Shown: positions 28,253 through 37,443 of the stretch, piece by piece | Position numbering within the stretch: position 1 is the first letter of the stretch | Layout of the letters: every line of letters starts with the position of its first letter | From: Archaeoglobales archaeon | GTDB taxonomy: Archaea; Halobacteriota; Archaeoglobi; Archaeoglobales; Archaeoglobaceae | Assembly (NCBI GenBank): GCA_003663025.1 | Contig: QMZE01000002.1 | Coordinates: 1-64,000, forward strand | Direction: 5' to 3' | Length of the DNA: 64,000 bases | The notes under the pieces: generated by a model | Told to the model about the DNA's origin: nothing | Database searches by the model: none | The model's input: only the letters and a program-made list of their open reading frames with translations | Position numbers and translations under genes: made by a program

Positions 28253-28810
28253 TTAGAGTGACCTCCTAACTTCCTCGACAAGTTCATTAATTTCTTCAGA
28301 GATGTCTTTTTCTATAAGTTTCTCCACGGCTGCATCGATTGCATAATCTGCGCAGGCTATTTTGTATATATAAGGCCTGGTGATTCTAGATCCGAAAAGT
28401 CTACGTTCTCCTAGACCCATCGTTAGGCATCTCCTATATACATCTTCAAGTAAACCTCTATATTCTTTAATCGCCCGATTAAACCATTCGTCAATTTTTG
28501 TTTCCGGTAATAGATTCAAGGCTTTATTATACGCCTCTTCTTTCTCTTTCTTCGTCCTACTTGCTCTTTCGGCAATTACTGCCGCCAGGACCCTCTTCAA
28601 TCTTGATCTCAATTTCTCTCTTCTCTCTTCTAGAACTGGATCGAAGCCTCTTTCGATAAGACTTTTGAAGGCCATTATCATCCGCCAATTCCTACTTCCT
28701 GGTTTCAATCTTGTAGGTCTCTTTCCTTCCACTTCCTCTAGCCATTCTTTACCTACTTCATATGCCAAGCTTTTAAGATATTCCTCTATCTCATCTCTTG
28801 CCATTGCCAT
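28253..28810 (-). CDS. helical two-Cys protein
   Basis: VYRRCLTMG...YKIACADYAID. Confidence 0.65.
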   Translation of the reverse strand: MAMARDEIEEYLKSLAYEVGKEWLEEVEGKRPTRLKPGSRNWRMIMAFKSLIERGFDPVLEERREKLRSRLKRVLAAVIAERASRTKKEKEEAYNKALNLLPETKIDEWFNRAIKEYRGLLEDVYRRCLTMGLGERRLFGSRITRPYIYKIACADYAIDAAVEKLIEKDISEEINELVEEVRRSL

Positions 28811-28881
28811 TCGAGATTCCCCTCATTAATAATAAACTGACTAAGTAGACTTAAATATTAACAGTCTAAAAATATACTGCT

Positions 28882-29481
28882 ATGTATGAACTTGAACTTT
28901 CGAAGGCGGAAAGGAGAAAACTCAGAAAGTTATTTAAAGATATGTGTTCGAAACTTATCTCGAGATCTAAACTATCGGGATATACTGAGATAAAGCCAAA
29001 GCGATATACGTGTGTAATAGGTTATAAAGGATATGACTTCGCTCAGATAGTCCTAGATTACAGGTGGGAACATAAGCTTTATCTTATGATAGACATAGAG
29101 AGACCTAATCTTAAAGATTTCTCAGACTTAATAAAGCCGATTATAACTAGAAATCGTGAACTGGAGACTCTTAAACTTGTAGATCTCGGAAGGATTAGTG
29201 TCGATGCAGATGAGATAGGAAGAGAACTAGGACTTAACGAGGGTAATTATACTCTTTATCCACAACGTCAAGGTAAATTGGTATTAAGTATGACGGGAGA
29301 TTACGATTCTGCAGAAAAAGTTAGTGAGGTCCTTCAAAAACTCGCGAATCAAGATCTGTTCAGGTATGTTTATGATAAGTCGAGATTTAAAGAGCTATTA
29401 CTTAGACGTCTTGAAGATATCCACAAGAAATTAGAGAAAGATAGTGAAATCCTAGCTGAGATCATTAGAGAGATTTCTTGA
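28882..29481 (+). CDS. hypothetical, DMCxK...YTC family
   Basis: LFKDMCSKLISRS...RYTCVIGYKG. Confidence 0.65.
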   Translation: MYELELSKAERRKLRKLFKDMCSKLISRSKLSGYTEIKPKRYTCVIGYKGYDFAQIVLDYRWEHKLYLMIDIERPNLKDFSDLIKPIITRNRELETLKLVDLGRISVDADEIGRELGLNEGNYTLYPQRQGKLVLSMTGDYDSAEKVSEVLQKLANQDLFRYVYDKSRFKELLLRRLEDIHKKLEKDSEILAEIIREIS

Positions 29482-29502
29482 AGTTCAAAAAATCTTTTTT
29501 AA

Positions 29503-29775
29503 TCATGTAGAGAACTCATCAGCTCGATCTACAGCTGTCAGAATCAATCTCCTCAACTCCTCTCTAGAACATTCTTTCGCGTCAAATACTAAGTCTACAA
29601 AGCTGTATAGATCATATGCCTGGTTTATACAGTAATCTATAACATCGTTTTCGTCAAATATCTCATCTATTATAGAGTACAGATCTTCAAGCTCTTTTTT
29701 AGTTTCCGCGAGATTTCTGGCCTCTTTTCTCAGTAATCGTTTTAATGAACCTAAACATCGCCTAGATATGGACAT
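29503..29775 (-). CDS. small helical protein (paralogue of 30257-30562)
   Basis: MSISRRCLGSLKRLLRKEA... Confidence 0.6.
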   Translation of the reverse strand: MSISRRCLGSLKRLLRKEARNLAETKKELEDLYSIIDEIFDENDVIDYCINQAYDLYSFVDLVFDAKECSREELRRLILTAVDRADEFST

Positions 29776-29806
29776 ATTCTCCCTCTATTTAAGTGATGTA
29801 AAAATC

Positions 29807-30244
29807 TTATATAGATTCTCCGTAATAGATAGTCGATTCTATATAATCAATCAAATCGTATATCAATTCTCTCATCAATGAAGTGTCTTTTATATACTCA
29901 TACATCAATCCCTCAGACTCAGCAATCGCTCCTCTTATGATCTCAGCTAAGAGAGACCTCCCCCTTTTACTACAGAGTATATCTGCCACTTTGCTCGGAT
30001 CTAGCATCTTGATAACTTCGGCCTTATCACCCTTCTCAATTTCCTTCAATTCTCTTAGATAGTCGTTGATAAATGGACGGACAAAAAAGAGGCATCTATC
30101 ACGATCTTTCTCTATCTCTTCGATAATATCATCGGTCAAAGTAAGAACCTGCTCAAGAACACTTCTTGCTGTGTCTATTCCTATCTTTCTTGAAAGCTCA
30201 TACGCTATTTCATATGCCATATACTTCAGGTCACGTCTTACCAT
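29807..30244 (-). CDS. small helical two-Cys protein
   Basis: DRDRCLFFVRPFINDYL...VADILCSKRGRSL. Confidence 0.65.
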   Translation of the reverse strand: MVRRDLKYMAYEIAYELSRKIGIDTARSVLEQVLTLTDDIIEEIEKDRDRCLFFVRPFINDYLRELKEIEKGDKAEVIKMLDPSKVADILCSKRGRSLLAEIIRGAIAESEGLMYEYIKDTSLMRELIYDLIDYIESTIYYGESI

Positions 30245-30256
30245 AATATCACCTCT

Positions 30257-30562
30257 CTACGTAGGCCATTCACTTTCTCTTAAGTAAGCTTCTCCGAGTA
30301 AGAGTCTCAAATCGCTCTTTGAGCAGTATTTCTTGAGCTTGCGAATTACTTGACGGTGAAATGCTGGAAGATCCCACTCTAGATCGTCTATAAAGATATC
30401 TATAATACTCTTTACATGTTTTGCCTTTTCAATCCTTTCAAGAGTTTCTTCCCATATTTCTCTTTCTTCAGGCCATTCTTCTATCTCTTTTTCGACAACT
30501 TCACGCATCATTCTCTTCAATGCACCTAGGCATCTAGGTGAAAGACTCATACTCTCACTCAC
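30257..30562 (-). CDS. small helical two-Cys protein
   Basis: MSLSPRCLGALKRMMREV...KLKKYCSKSDL. Confidence 0.65.
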   Translation of the reverse strand: MSESMSLSPRCLGALKRMMREVVEKEIEEWPEEREIWEETLERIEKAKHVKSIIDIFIDDLEWDLPAFHRQVIRKLKKYCSKSDLRLLLGEAYLRESEWPT

Positions 30563-30591
30563 TAGAAAAAAGAGCTTTTAAGACTTAAAAA

Positions 30592-31035
30592 CTATCCGTA
30601 CTTTTTCTCGACCTTTCTTACAGTCTCTTTAAACGACTTCATTATCTCGAATAGTTGTCTCATAATATCGGGATTCGTGAGATCGACCTCTTGAAGTTCC
30701 AATTGAACTACTTTAGGGGCTCTCTTCTCTACATATCCTGAGATTTTTCTGACTGCCGGAGTCTCCTCAATAAGTCTAACTATTTCATCAGCTTCTTTAA
30801 ATCTGAATAGCTCTCTATTTTCAAGATCGACATCAATATATACGTATGCCTCGTCCCACTCGACTCTATATCCGGGCTCTAGTTCGGGCCTACTGATCGT
30901 GATTCTCATATCTTTGAAATTGCACGTATATCCGAATGCCCATTCTTTTCTAAATCTACCTCCTAGCTTTATACACATATCTCTAAACATTAGTACCGGA
31001 TGACTAGGTCTTCTCCTCTCCCTCCTACGAACCAT
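30592..31035 (-). CDS. DMCIKLGG...YTC family protein
   Basis: MFRDMCIKLGGRFRKEWAFGYTCNFK; paralogue of 31535-31987. Confidence 0.7.
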   Translation of the reverse strand: MVRRRERRRPSHPVLMFRDMCIKLGGRFRKEWAFGYTCNFKDMRITISRPELEPGYRVEWDEAYVYIDVDLENRELFRFKEADEIVRLIEETPAVRKISGYVEKRAPKVVQLELQEVDLTNPDIMRQLFEIMKSFKETVRKVEKKYG

Positions 31036-31494
31036 CTAATCACCCCTCAAAATATCCGCTAGTTCACCAAGAAATTCGGGAATTTTATCAGGCTCTTTAC
31101 ATCCTAGCCAGAACTCTCCGTCATAGTATAGAGAGGGTTCATAGTTTATGTATTTTCTCTTAGCTATTTTGTCCGATATACTATCGACTAGATCTACGAA
31201 TTCTTGAAACATTCTGCCCGTTATGTATAGTCTGATTTCATATTCACGACCTCTCGGATCTCCCATTATAATAAAGTGATAGCCTTTTCCTCTTGGTTGT
31301 GCACAATCTCCGGTGAGATAATTAGGTTCGTCGAAGTTAATCTCAAGTTTCATACATCTCTCAGATAGAACTTTTAATAACTTCTCTCTCATTCTTCTCC
31401 ACTTTTCTCCGGCATCTTGACCTACTCCTGGCAGATAACGATAGCGAATTTCCTCGATCTTGGAGCCTGGACTTCTATATTTCATATCTATCAT
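31036..31494 (-). CDS. distant member of the DMCxK family
   Basis: LSERCMKLEINFDEPNYLTGDCAQPRGKGYHF. Confidence 0.6.
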   Translation of the reverse strand: MIDMKYRSPGSKIEEIRYRYLPGVGQDAGEKWRRMREKLLKVLSERCMKLEINFDEPNYLTGDCAQPRGKGYHFIIMGDPRGREYEIRLYITGRMFQEFVDLVDSISDKIAKRKYINYEPSLYYDGEFWLGCKEPDKIPEFLGELADILRGD

Positions 31495-31534
31495 CTCATA
31501 TAGAGATAGCTTTATTTAAATAGTTAAAGAGAAA

Positions 31535-31987
31535 CTATACTCCCTCTATCTTTCTTATAGTCCTCTTGAATTTCTTGAACGTGTCGAATATTCGCCTCAT
31601 AGTTTCAGGATTTGTTAAATCAACATCTTCAAAGTGTAATCTTACAATATCAGGTCCTAATATTCCAGTCTCAGATCCTATTCGAAACTCTTTAAATTCA
31701 ATCTCTTCTCTAAGAAGTCTAAGAATCTCTTCAGTCTCTTTAAATGTAAACGGCTCTACATCTAAATCGAAATACACGTCCGCTTCATTCCACTCCCTTG
31801 TTATATGCCTGGCAATTGAAATCCTCGATATTCCTCTTATAGCGAAACTACATGTGTAGATCTCTCCAGGTCGTGTAAACCATTCTCGTTTCTGTACGGG
31901 TGACATCTCTATAAATTCTCCTCCCATCTTTATACACATATCTCTAAATAGACTTTTTACCGAGACAGTTGATTTTCTAGATCTCAT
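31535..31987 (-). CDS. DMCIKMGG...YTC family protein
   Basis: LFRDMCIKMGGEFIEMSP...IYTCSFAIRG. Confidence 0.7.
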   Translation of the reverse strand: MRSRKSTVSVKSLFRDMCIKMGGEFIEMSPVQKREWFTRPGEIYTCSFAIRGISRISIARHITREWNEADVYFDLDVEPFTFKETEEILRLLREEIEFKEFRIGSETGILGPDIVRLHFEDVDLTNPETMRRIFDTFKKFKRTIRKIEGV

Positions 31988-32026
31988 CAGTATTTAAAGA
32001 AAAAGAATTTAATTTATGTCTTGATT

Positions 32027-32371
32027 TCAATCTTCAAATCCTAGAGTTGAGATCATATCTTCTCGAATTGTTTTGAGTATATCTTCGAGATCCTCGCTAA
32101 GCCTTTTCAGATTAAGCTTTAATTCTCCTCTCTCCATCCTTCTGATATCTTCAAGCTTCGATGTGAGATCTGCTCTAGTATCCTCGTAGACTCTATCGTC
32201 AATACACGCTTCTATATACATATCTTTAAGTGCTTTATCGGCCTCTTCAATACTTCTACGTGCCCTAGAGATAGATCTGAACGTGAGAGCCATTATCGCC
32301 ATTGACAGATTCTTATTGAAGTCTGAAAGGTAGCGAATACATCTTGCGATCTTTCCCATATTCTCACTCAA
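32027..32371 (-). CDS. small helical two-Cys protein (paralogue of 32413-32769)
   Basis: MGKIARCIRYLSDFNKNLSMA...YIEACIDDRVYE. Confidence 0.7.
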   Translation of the reverse strand: MSENMGKIARCIRYLSDFNKNLSMAIMALTFRSISRARRSIEEADKALKDMYIEACIDDRVYEDTRADLTSKLEDIRRMERGELKLNLKRLSEDLEDILKTIREDMISTLGFED

Positions 32372-32412
32372 AAATTAGAAACTCCTTGAAATTATAAAGG
32401 TTTCAATAGAGT

Positions 32413-32769
32413 TTAGTCGAATTCAAGATGTAAAATCATATTTTCTCGAACTCTTAAGAGATCTCCTCTAAGATCTCTACTAAGTTCGTCTAGATCTATC
32501 TCCTCTCCTTTCCTGAGCTTTTCGAGGTATCGATTGAGATTTTCTTTAATTTCATCGTAGAGAGCCTTCTCAATGCATGTGTTTATATATAAATTCGTGA
32601 GTTCTCTACTCGCGTCCCTAATTGCCATCCGTACTACAAGAGTTTTCGACGGTGCAATTCCAAGTGTAGTCTCAGCTCTAGAGATATTCTCACTGAATCT
32701 CGAAAAGTAACGGATACACCTTGCTACCTTTCCCATTCTCTCACTCATATAAGAGTATTTAGAAGACAA
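32413..32769 (-). CDS. small helical two-Cys protein
   Basis: MGKVARCIRYFSRFSENISRA...YINTCIEKALYD. Confidence 0.7.
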   Translation of the reverse strand: MSSKYSYMSERMGKVARCIRYFSRFSENISRAETTLGIAPSKTLVVRMAIRDASRELTNLYINTCIEKALYDEIKENLNRYLEKLRKGEEIDLDELSRDLRGDLLRVRENMILHLEFD

Positions 32770-32791
32770 TAAAAATCATTTCATTATTCTT

Positions 32792-33235
32792 TTACCATCG
32801 AAGTTCTCTTTCAATATCTCTCATTATCTCTCTAGCTTTCTCATACATATCCATATCTATAGCATAGAGTATCTCACGCCACTCTATATCAGTAGCGGCC
32901 TCCATAAAAGGTCTAAGTTCACCTATCTTCCGACAGAGAAATCTAGCAATCCTATCTATCTTCGCCTCGGCATCTCTGAGAAACTTCAACTTCTCCTCGT
33001 CAGCTTCTCTCTCTTCGGGAGTCATATAACGTTCGGTAGTCTCTATCTCAAATTTTAAATCTTCTTTAATTCCTCTTTTTACGATCTCTATACATCGCTC
33101 CGGATTGTTCTTTAAATACTCTAATGCGATCTTGAGAGCCTCCTCACTAAGAGAGAGAACTGACGAAAAGAGAAGTTCTCTCAAGACATACTCCTTCGCC
33201 GACCGTCTAATCTCTTCAGCTTTCATGTTCTTCAC
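32792..33235 (-). CDS. small helical two-Cys protein
   Basis: YLKNNPERCIEIVKRGIKED...IARFLCRKIGELR. Confidence 0.7.
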   Translation of the reverse strand: MKNMKAEEIRRSAKEYVLRELLFSSVLSLSEEALKIALEYLKNNPERCIEIVKRGIKEDLKFEIETTERYMTPEEREADEEKLKFLRDAEAKIDRIARFLCRKIGELRPFMEAATDIEWREILYAIDMDMYEKAREIMRDIERELRW

Positions 33236-33645
33236 TCTATAACTTCTCTGATGATCTCTTCTAATCTTGCGTGGAAGTCTCTCCTATCAAGTCTCTCCCA
33301 CAAGTTATCCCAGAATTCCTCAACGTCTGGAACTCCTACATCTTTTAGACTTTCTCTGATTTGATCGATAAGATTTGACCAGAAAGATTCTGTACAGACC
33401 CTTGTTACAATCATCTTTCTATTTTTGTAGAGTTTCCAGTAGTCTGGATCACCCGATCCTTTCCAGAGTCTCTCGATCACCGAAGTTACAAGTCTCCGGC
33501 ATTTTTCCAGATTAAATTCCATTTTAGAGAGTCTTTCGTCCATGACTTTTTCAAGTTCTCTCAGAACGTCCTCTACAAGTTCTGTCATCACGGCATCTTC
33601 GATATCACTGATAACATATTCCATTTCTTCCTCAGTCCTTTCCAT
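33232..33645 (-). CDS. small helical two-Cys protein (paralogue of 34024-34503)
   Basis: NLEKCRRLVTSVIERL...VTRVCTESFWSNLID. Confidence 0.65.
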   Translation of the reverse strand: MERTEEEMEYVISDIEDAVMTELVEDVLRELEKVMDERLSKMEFNLEKCRRLVTSVIERLWKGSGDPDYWKLYKNRKMIVTRVCTESFWSNLIDQIRESLKDVGVPDVEEFWDNLWERLDRRDFHARLEEIIREVIE

Positions 33646-33714
33646 TTTATCACCTCATATACAAAGAGAGAACTCTTCATTTATGTCTTTAGATAGTAAA
33701 CTGTCCGCAAAAAA

Positions 33715-34017
33715 TTAAAAGAGATATTCTTCAAGATCTTCGATCAATTCGGGATGCTTACATATAAAGTCTAACACGGCATCGTATGTATAGTCTGAAA
33801 TAGCGACGATTGTCCTCCTCATCCTCTCCCTGAATTCATCATCTTCTCTTAGTTGTCTCTCTAGTTCTCTTCTATGGAATTTTCCATATACTCTTTCGAC
33901 GTGATCTAGACAGCTCTCAAAAGCTTCTCCTATATCTCCGGACATCATATATTCTAATGCTCCAGCGGCAAGACACTTTTCAATGATAACACTCGAGAAC
34001 TTTTTTCGAGCCCTCAT
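33715..34017 (-). CDS. small helical protein with three Cys
   Basis: AFESCLDHVERVY...VLDFICKHPELI. Confidence 0.6.
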   Translation of the reverse strand: MRARKKFSSVIIEKCLAAGALEYMMSGDIGEAFESCLDHVERVYGKFHRRELERQLREDDEFRERMRRTIVAISDYTYDAVLDFICKHPELIEDLEEYLF

Positions 34018-34023
34018 TCTCGA

Positions 34024-34503
34024 TCACCTGTAGTAAGCTTCTCTTAATATCTCTTGAAGTAATTTGTCAAGACCTCTTTCCTCAATTGGATCATAGAAAT
34101 CTTCGTCTATATAATCCCAGAATTCCTCGAGGGAAGGAAGTGCCTCTTCCTTGAAAGTGTCTCGAATTACGTCGAGAAGTCGCGGCCAGACTTTTGTACA
34201 GACAGTTCTTGCAATTTCATGTCTCTTTGGATAAATTTTCTCATAGAACAATCTCTCATAGTGTTTCTCTACTTCACTTTTGCGGTATTTCCCTCTTATT
34301 TCATACCGTTCTTCTATCTTCCTAACAACGACCCTAATACATCTATCTATATTACGCCTAGCCTCGGAAATTTCATCCTTAATACTTCTTTCTATTTTCT
34401 TCCACATCCCGCCTAAGACATCCCACAACAGTGCTCCTGTTATCGCATTTTCGAGCTTCCCTACCTGATATTCTATCTCTCTTTCTTCCACTGTCTTTTC
34501 CAT
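34024..34503 (-). CDS. small helical two-Cys protein
   Basis: NIDRCIRVVVRKIEERY...IARTVCTKVWPRLLD. Confidence 0.65.
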   Translation of the reverse strand: MEKTVEEREIEYQVGKLENAITGALLWDVLGGMWKKIERSIKDEISEARRNIDRCIRVVVRKIEERYEIRGKYRKSEVEKHYERLFYEKIYPKRHEIARTVCTKVWPRLLDVIRDTFKEEALPSLEEFWDYIDEDFYDPIEERGLDKLLQEILREAYYR

Positions 34504-34570
34504 TTTATCACCTTATAATAAAAAGTAGTCTCTTCAATTTATTCTTATTTATAGAAAAAACTACGCCAAA

Positions 34571-34978
34571 TTATCTGTATTCTCTTCTTAGATAACTCCT
34601 TACAATTGATTTAATCTCGGACTGAATATCGGAAAGTCGGTCAAATAAGACAGTTTTACTCATATCAAGACTGATAGCCTCATTCAGAGCGTCTCTCAAT
34701 GCTTCTCCTATATTCTCACGGCATATAGTTCTAATTATTTCATCTCCCTTTGACCTCAGGACATCTAATTCGATTCTTGAAGACAAGCCTCCTCTCTTTT
34801 CAAGTTCTTTCTCATAATCTCTTAAAGCCCTTCTTGCGATTGTAATACATCGACTGACCGGCATCTCTCTTGCTCTCTCTATAATATCTTTGACAAGCTC
34901 GTCAATAATTTCACGAAATGCATCGATTGTGACAATCTTAGTATAGGCTTCAATTTCCTCGAGTTCAAGTTCTCTCAT
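34571..34978 (-). CDS. small helical two-Cys protein
   Basis: VSRCITIARRALRDY...IIRTICRENIGEAL. Confidence 0.65.
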   Translation of the reverse strand: MRELELEEIEAYTKIVTIDAFREIIDELVKDIIERAREMPVSRCITIARRALRDYEKELEKRGGLSSRIELDVLRSKGDEIIRTICRENIGEALRDALNEAISLDMSKTVLFDRLSDIQSEIKSIVRSYLRREYR

Positions 34979-35040
34979 TTTATCACCTCATATAAAGAAG
35001 CACATTTTTACTATTATAGTTTTATATCAGAAAAATCGAA

Positions 35041-35400
35041 CTATCTACTTTTGAGTTTTCTCTCAAGTTCTACTATTCTGAGTTCTCGAGAAAGGTTCCT
35101 GAGAACAGCTTTGCCGACATCTTGGATAACTTCTCTGATCCTCTCAGTCGGCTTTAGTTCAAGTGAGAACTCTACTATAGAGGCAAATCTATCACGCGTA
35201 TGACTATCGTCACAAATAGCTCTCTTGAATGCATTCCTTACGTCTTCAGGCCATAGATAGCCGACATTATCTATAAATTCATAGCATCTTTCAGTACTCG
35301 ACAAGTACTCATAAGTAATTAATCCTAGTCTATCTTTAAGAGCTTCGACTAATTCTACTATCTTATCCATAGTTTCCTCTTCTGTTAGAACTTCCCTCAT
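35041..35400 (-). CDS. small helical two-Cys protein
   Basis: STERCYEFIDNVG...FKRAICDDSHTRD. Confidence 0.65.
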   Translation of the reverse strand: MREVLTEEETMDKIVELVEALKDRLGLITYEYLSSTERCYEFIDNVGYLWPEDVRNAFKRAICDDSHTRDRFASIVEFSLELKPTERIREVIQDVGKAVLRNLSRELRIVELERKLKSR

Positions 35401-35454
35401 TTTATCACCTCATATAGAGAATTTTGTGATCTTTAAAAATATCTTAAGAAAAAA

Positions 35455-36252
35455 TTATGTCGATTTTCTCTTCAACTTGTAGTATGCCGTAGATATTCCT
35501 ATTGCCAGTGCGATTGTAGTAATCAGGCCCAGCAAGATCAAGAACCTCACTCTATTATTCAATTCATTATTCAATACTATGATTTCCTCTTTCAACCTAG
35601 TATTCTCCTCTTTCAATGACCTGATCTCTTTATTAGTCTCGTTCAGTGCTTTACCTAGTTCACTTATAGCAACGCCCAAGACCTTCAGATCATCTTCTAT
35701 CTTCTTGAACGTCGAATTAGTCTTAACTACGAAGTCTCTTAGTTGCGTCCTGGTCTTATTCAATGACCTAGCCAACAATCTCGAGGCGTTATAGAGGACG
35801 ACGAGTTTTCGGATTGTCTTTCTAATCGCATCTGCATGGTTTCTCAGTATCATATAAGTTTCATTAAGACTTTTTGAATGATTCGAGAGTATAGAATAGA
35901 CATTATCAAATGCCGCTTTATGATTCTCTAAGACCTCATATATTTCTTCTATCTGCTTACTATTCTCTTCGACAGCATGCGATAAATCATTCAATGCTCT
36001 ATTTATACTCCCCAGTTTACTGTTTATACTGTTCAGTTCTCCCGCCACATCTACACCATTTACTTTTACGACAATATCTTTTGTCGGAGAGGTCACATTT
36101 ACCCACACTTCTATGACGTCTCCGCCTTCTGTCACTATCTTGAGATAGAGTACTGTATTATCGGCGTTATTGGGTTCTCCGAGAGCGGAGTTTATTCCAG
36201 CTAATACTAATAGAGCTATCAGTATTCCGATACTTTTTCTCATTTTTCTCAC
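35455..36252 (-). CDS. Secreted/type I membrane coiled-coil protein
   Basis: N-terminal signal peptide, extended coiled coil, C-terminal TM and basic tail. Confidence 0.7.
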   Translation of the reverse strand: MRKMRKSIGILIALLVLAGINSALGEPNNADNTVLYLKIVTEGGDVIEVWVNVTSPTKDIVVKVNGVDVAGELNSINSKLGSINRALNDLSHAVEENSKQIEEIYEVLENHKAAFDNVYSILSNHSKSLNETYMILRNHADAIRKTIRKLVVLYNASRLLARSLNKTRTQLRDFVVKTNSTFKKIEDDLKVLGVAISELGKALNETNKEIRSLKEENTRLKEEIIVLNNELNNRVRFLILLGLITTIALAIGISTAYYKLKRKST

Positions 36253-36347
36253 AGTTAAAAAATTATCGATGTCAATATAAATTAATATCTATAAGCAATG
36301 ATTGAAAATACGAAATTTTAAATATTGTACAGTGAGATACTCTAGTG

Positions 36348-36497
36348 ATGAAAAATCCTAAATCCCCACGCATCCCTGAGAGAGATAAAAGAAGTCTCTC
36401 TGGGGAGTGGAATGGGGATGACGGGGAGAGGGGTCGCCACTTCCCTGTGAAACCCCTAGACCCTAAAAGGTGGTCGGGAGTGGAGGTGGGAGTATGA
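36348..36497 (+). CDS. Leaderless small ORF (49 aa) in a GC-rich island; alternatively a structured 5' leader
   Basis: ATG 36348 ~27 nt after TATA-like TTTTAAATATT; MKNPKSPRIPERDKRSLSGEWNGDDGERGRHFPVKPLDPKRWSGVEVGV; TGA overlaps ATG of next gene. Confidence 0.45.
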   Translation: MKNPKSPRIPERDKRSLSGEWNGDDGERGRHFPVKPLDPKRWSGVEVGV

Positions 36498-37264
36498 AGA
36501 AATCGTTAGTACTACTATCAGTACTGCTATTGATAGTGATAATTCCACTGGCCAGAGCATCGCCGACAGATCTCTGGGTACATGTAACTGCACTGAACGG
36601 ATATGATGTATATATTGGCGCCTATGCAGATCCTTATGAATATGAAGATGGAGATGGAGGTAAAGATGGATACACAGTTACTTATTATACAAAGTCTCTC
36701 TGGTCAGGAGTCGAGTCAGAAAAAGGAAGGCTGTTCGTGTATCTCACGATGGATCAGCCAGATTCTCCAGCAATAACATATCTTGATCAAGTAGATTCGG
36801 AGGGCTTCTTCTGGGAATATCTTTTCGTAGAAACAATCGATCCTGAGACAGGCAGTTATGAAGTTACAGGTTGCTATATTGAGGGAAGCTATGGTAAAGT
36901 CATTAAGGATGTCAGGACTACAAATCCTGGAAAGTATTCGACATTGGACATAAATATAGATTATATAGCTGAGCCTTACATAGTTAGCGGACATGTAGAG
37001 TGGATAGAAGATGGGATTTGGCATACTACGACATGGTATTTCGTTGAATTCGGTGCAAGTGAGTATATTAGAGATAGTTATATTACTCTGACTGGATACG
37101 ATGAGAACGTTAGACATGTTGAATTCGACGTAATCGGAAGTTACTACGTATCTGAAGATGTCGATGTCTGGACTGAGGGATCTGCATACGTAGAACTTGA
37201 AATTCTTGATCTAGATGACGAAACTGAGCTGATAGGAATGATAGAAGTGATCACCGATAACTAG
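36494..37264 (+). CDS. secreted protein
   Basis: MKKSLVLLSVLLLIVIIPLARASP signal peptide; start corrected from 36470. Confidence 0.65.
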   Translation: MKKSLVLLSVLLLIVIIPLARASPTDLWVHVTALNGYDVYIGAYADPYEYEDGDGGKDGYTVTYYTKSLWSGVESEKGRLFVYLTMDQPDSPAITYLDQVDSEGFFWEYLFVETIDPETGSYEVTGCYIEGSYGKVIKDVRTTNPGKYSTLDINIDYIAEPYIVSGHVEWIEDGIWHTTTWYFVEFGASEYIRDSYITLTGYDENVRHVEFDVIGSYYVSEDVDVWTEGSAYVELEILDLDDETELIGMIEVITDN

Positions 37265-37290
37265 ACAATTAAATTAAAATTTAAAGTCAA

Positions 37291-37443
37291 TCACATTTTT
37301 TCAGTTCTATTCTTTCTCTCGAGTAATTCGTCACACTCTTTACAAATCGGAAAGAATACGATCCTCCTCTTAACATGGTCGTATATTGAGACGAATTGAG
37401 AAGAATCTAGAACTCTTCCACACATGAGACATTTCAACTTCAT
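37291..37443 (-). CDS. 50-aa zinc-ribbon mini-protein overlapping polB stop
   Basis: MKLKCLMCGRVLDSSQFVSIYDHVKRRIVFFPICKECDELLERKNRTEKM; ATGA overlap; not in ORF track. Confidence 0.65.
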   Translation of the reverse strand: MKLKCLMCGRVLDSSQFVSIYDHVKRRIVFFPICKECDELLERKNRTEKM

